Of a stretch of DNA of 64,000 nucleotides, positions 63,063 to 64,000 are shown one piece after another. This DNA comes from an uncultured Flavobacteriales bacterium (GTDB lineage: Bacteria > Bacteroidota > Bacteroidia > Flavobacteriales > BACL11). The stretch is from contig CAJQJY010000004.1 in the NCBI GenBank assembly GCA_905478765.1, positions 123,172 to 187,171 on the forward strand, written 5' to 3'. Within the stretch, counting starts at the first letter, position 1; the number at the start of each line of letters is the position of its first letter. The notes under the pieces are model-generated. The model was not told where the DNA came from, searched no databases, and saw only the letters and a list, made by a program, of their open reading frames with translations. Position numbers and translations under genes: made by a program.

Positions 63063-63832
63063 AATTCGAATAATTTTTTTGCATTTTCAGTCGTGATTTC
63101 AGCCACTTTTTCAATGCTAATTTTATGTGCCTCTGCTAATTTTTCAGCAATATTAACAATATATTTGCTTTCATTCCTTTTCCCTCTGAAAGGAGTTGGC
63201 GCAAGGTAAGGCCCATCTGTTTCTAAAATTAAATGTTGTAAATCAATTTTAGAAATCGTTTTATCTAATCCAGAGTTTTTAAAAGTAAGTACTCCACCAA
63301 TTCCTAAATAAAAACCCCCTAAGTTGATTACTCTTTGAGCATCATCAATATTTCCAGTAAAGCAGTGAAAAACACCTCTTAAATTTTCATCATTTAGTTT
63401 TTCAATGAGCTCAATTGCCTCGGCAAAAGATTCTCTTACATGTATTGCTATGGGAAGTTTGTGTTTTTTGGCTAATTTAACTTGGTGAATAAAAGCCTTT
63501 TTCTGAATTTCTAAAGTGCTTTTATCCCAATGTAAGTCCAAACCAATCTCTCCAACTGCAATGTATTTTCTTTTTTCTAGCTCTTCCTCAACATGAGCAA
63601 TTTCATGCATATAGTTTTCTTCTGACACATCACAAGGATGTAAGCCCATCATAGGGTAGCAATTATTAGGAAATTCAGCACATAAGGCCAACATTCCTTT
63701 TGTGTATTTGCTAGAAATATTTGGAAGTAGAATTGTACTTACTCCATTAGCAATAGCATTATTAACAACTTGTGTTCTATCAGCATCAAATTGATTGCTG
63801 TATAAATGGCTGTGAGTATCTATAAATTTCAT
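63059..63832 (-). CDS. TatD-family metal-dependent hydrolase
   Basis: A 257-residue TatD DNase-family protein. Metal ligands in 'MKFIDTHSHLYSNQFDADR' (HxH near residue 7), 'AVGEIGLDLHWDKS' (Glu near residue 93), 'PIAIHVRESFAEA' and 'GVFHCFTGN' (His residues), and 'LILETDGPYLAPTPFRG' (Asp near residue 205). Homologues act as 3'-5' exonucleases or on damaged DNA. It is followed, with a 4-nt overlap, by the asparaginase gene. Confidence 0.94.
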   Translation of the reverse strand: MKFIDTHSHLYSNQFDADRTQVVNNAIANGVSTILLPNISSKYTKGMLALCAEFPNNCYPMMGLHPCDVSEENYMHEIAHVEEELEKRKYIAVGEIGLDLHWDKSTLEIQKKAFIHQVKLAKKHKLPIAIHVRESFAEAIELIEKLNDENLRGVFHCFTGNIDDAQRVINLGGFYLGIGGVLTFKNSGLDKTISKIDLQHLILETDGPYLAPTPFRGKRNESKYIVNIAEKLAEAHKISIEKVAEITTENAKKLFEL

Positions 63833-63870
63833 GGGTACGAAATTAGGTTTTTTTATATAATTTTACGCCT

Positions 63871-64000
63871 GTGTCCAAAACTCTTAAAATATTAGTTGTT
63901 CGTTTTTCTTCAATTGGTGATATTGTACTAACAACACCTGTAGTAAGAATGCTTAAAACTCAATTAAATACTGAGGTGCATTTTCTTACTAAAGCCCCTT
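63871..64000 (+). CDS. Family 9 glycosyltransferase (LPS heptosyltransferase-like), 3' end outside window
   Basis: Only 43 codons are visible: 'LKILVVRFSSIGDIVLTTPV' then 'VRMLKTQLNTEVHFLTK'. This N-terminal 'RFSSIGDIVLTTPV' pattern is diagnostic of GT9/ADP-heptose LPS heptosyltransferases. It starts at GTG 63871, 5 nt after a -7-like box TAATTTTA (one mismatch). The gene is not in the ORF track because it runs off the right edge. It is divergent from tatD. Confidence 0.85.
   Translation, partial: MSKTLKILVVRFSSIGDIVLTTPVVRMLKTQLNTEVHFLTKAP

Overview
The window is AT-rich chromosomal DNA from a member of the Bacteroidota, most likely Flavobacteriales. Three signs support this. There are type IX secretion (T9SS) C-terminal sorting domains of the 'YPNPT / FPNPT' type. 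Many -7 promoter boxes have the Bacteroidetes form TAnnTTTG. There are also lineage-typical families and gene orders: DUF3098 next to ftsX, DUF4296, the extended IspG, MqnC, and the PlsX-FabH-AccB-AccC cluster. I see no phage, insertion sequence, CRISPR array, defence island or large biosynthetic cluster.

Layout. 1-2.6 kb (minus): ftsX, DUF3098, uppP, truB (truB runs off the left edge). 2.7-6.3 kb (plus): leuS and a UbiA-like membrane protein. 6.3-16.6 kb (plus): one compact operon for oxidative tryptophan catabolism through kynurenine and 3-hydroxyanthranilate to 2-aminomuconate and beyond. It also carries a secreted blue-copper/leucine-rich protein, an SDR without the usual catalytic Tyr/Lys, and a GNAT acetyltransferase. 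16.7-26 kb: a lipoprotein glutamine amidotransferase-like hydrolase, a small membrane protein, gpmI, an M20 dipeptidase, a YyaL/DUF255 thioredoxin-fold protein whose lipoprotein signal peptide is cut by an in-frame TAA, tyrS, and an epimerase. 26-27 kb: two sister small lipoproteins, one with a His/Asp repeat tail. 27-31 kb (minus): pyrC, a DPM1-type glycosyltransferase, acs. 31-37 kb (plus): a T9SS lamin-tail protein, a TonB-dependent receptor and a T9SS phospholipase-D-fold protein. 37.1 kb: a relic of cutC. 37.3-44.4 kb (minus): accC, accB, fabH, plsX, rpmF, DUF177, pdxA, leucyl aminopeptidase. 44.4-49.2 kb (plus): mqnC, riboflavin synthase, a nucleotidyltransferase with a NahK-like sugar kinase, purT. 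49.2-59.6 kb (minus): DUF502, a secreted PNGase F-like protein, ispG, and a MacAB/TolC-type export system with two separate permeases. 59.6-64 kb: a WXXGXW-repeat protein, an OmpA-type lipoprotein, a small membrane protein with a possible in-frame stop, tRNA-Ser(GGA), asparaginase, TatD, and the start of a family 9 glycosyltransferase.

Most of the window is housekeeping. The points most worth a second look are the stop codon inside the lipoprotein signal peptide at 21.1 kb; the unusual members of the kynurenine operon; the PNGase F-like protein with one of three catalytic acids changed; the cutC relic; the kinase/nucleotidyltransferase pair; and a set of promoters placed 4-5 nt before the start codon, which predicts leaderless mRNAs. 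No single wholly new system stands out with certainty.
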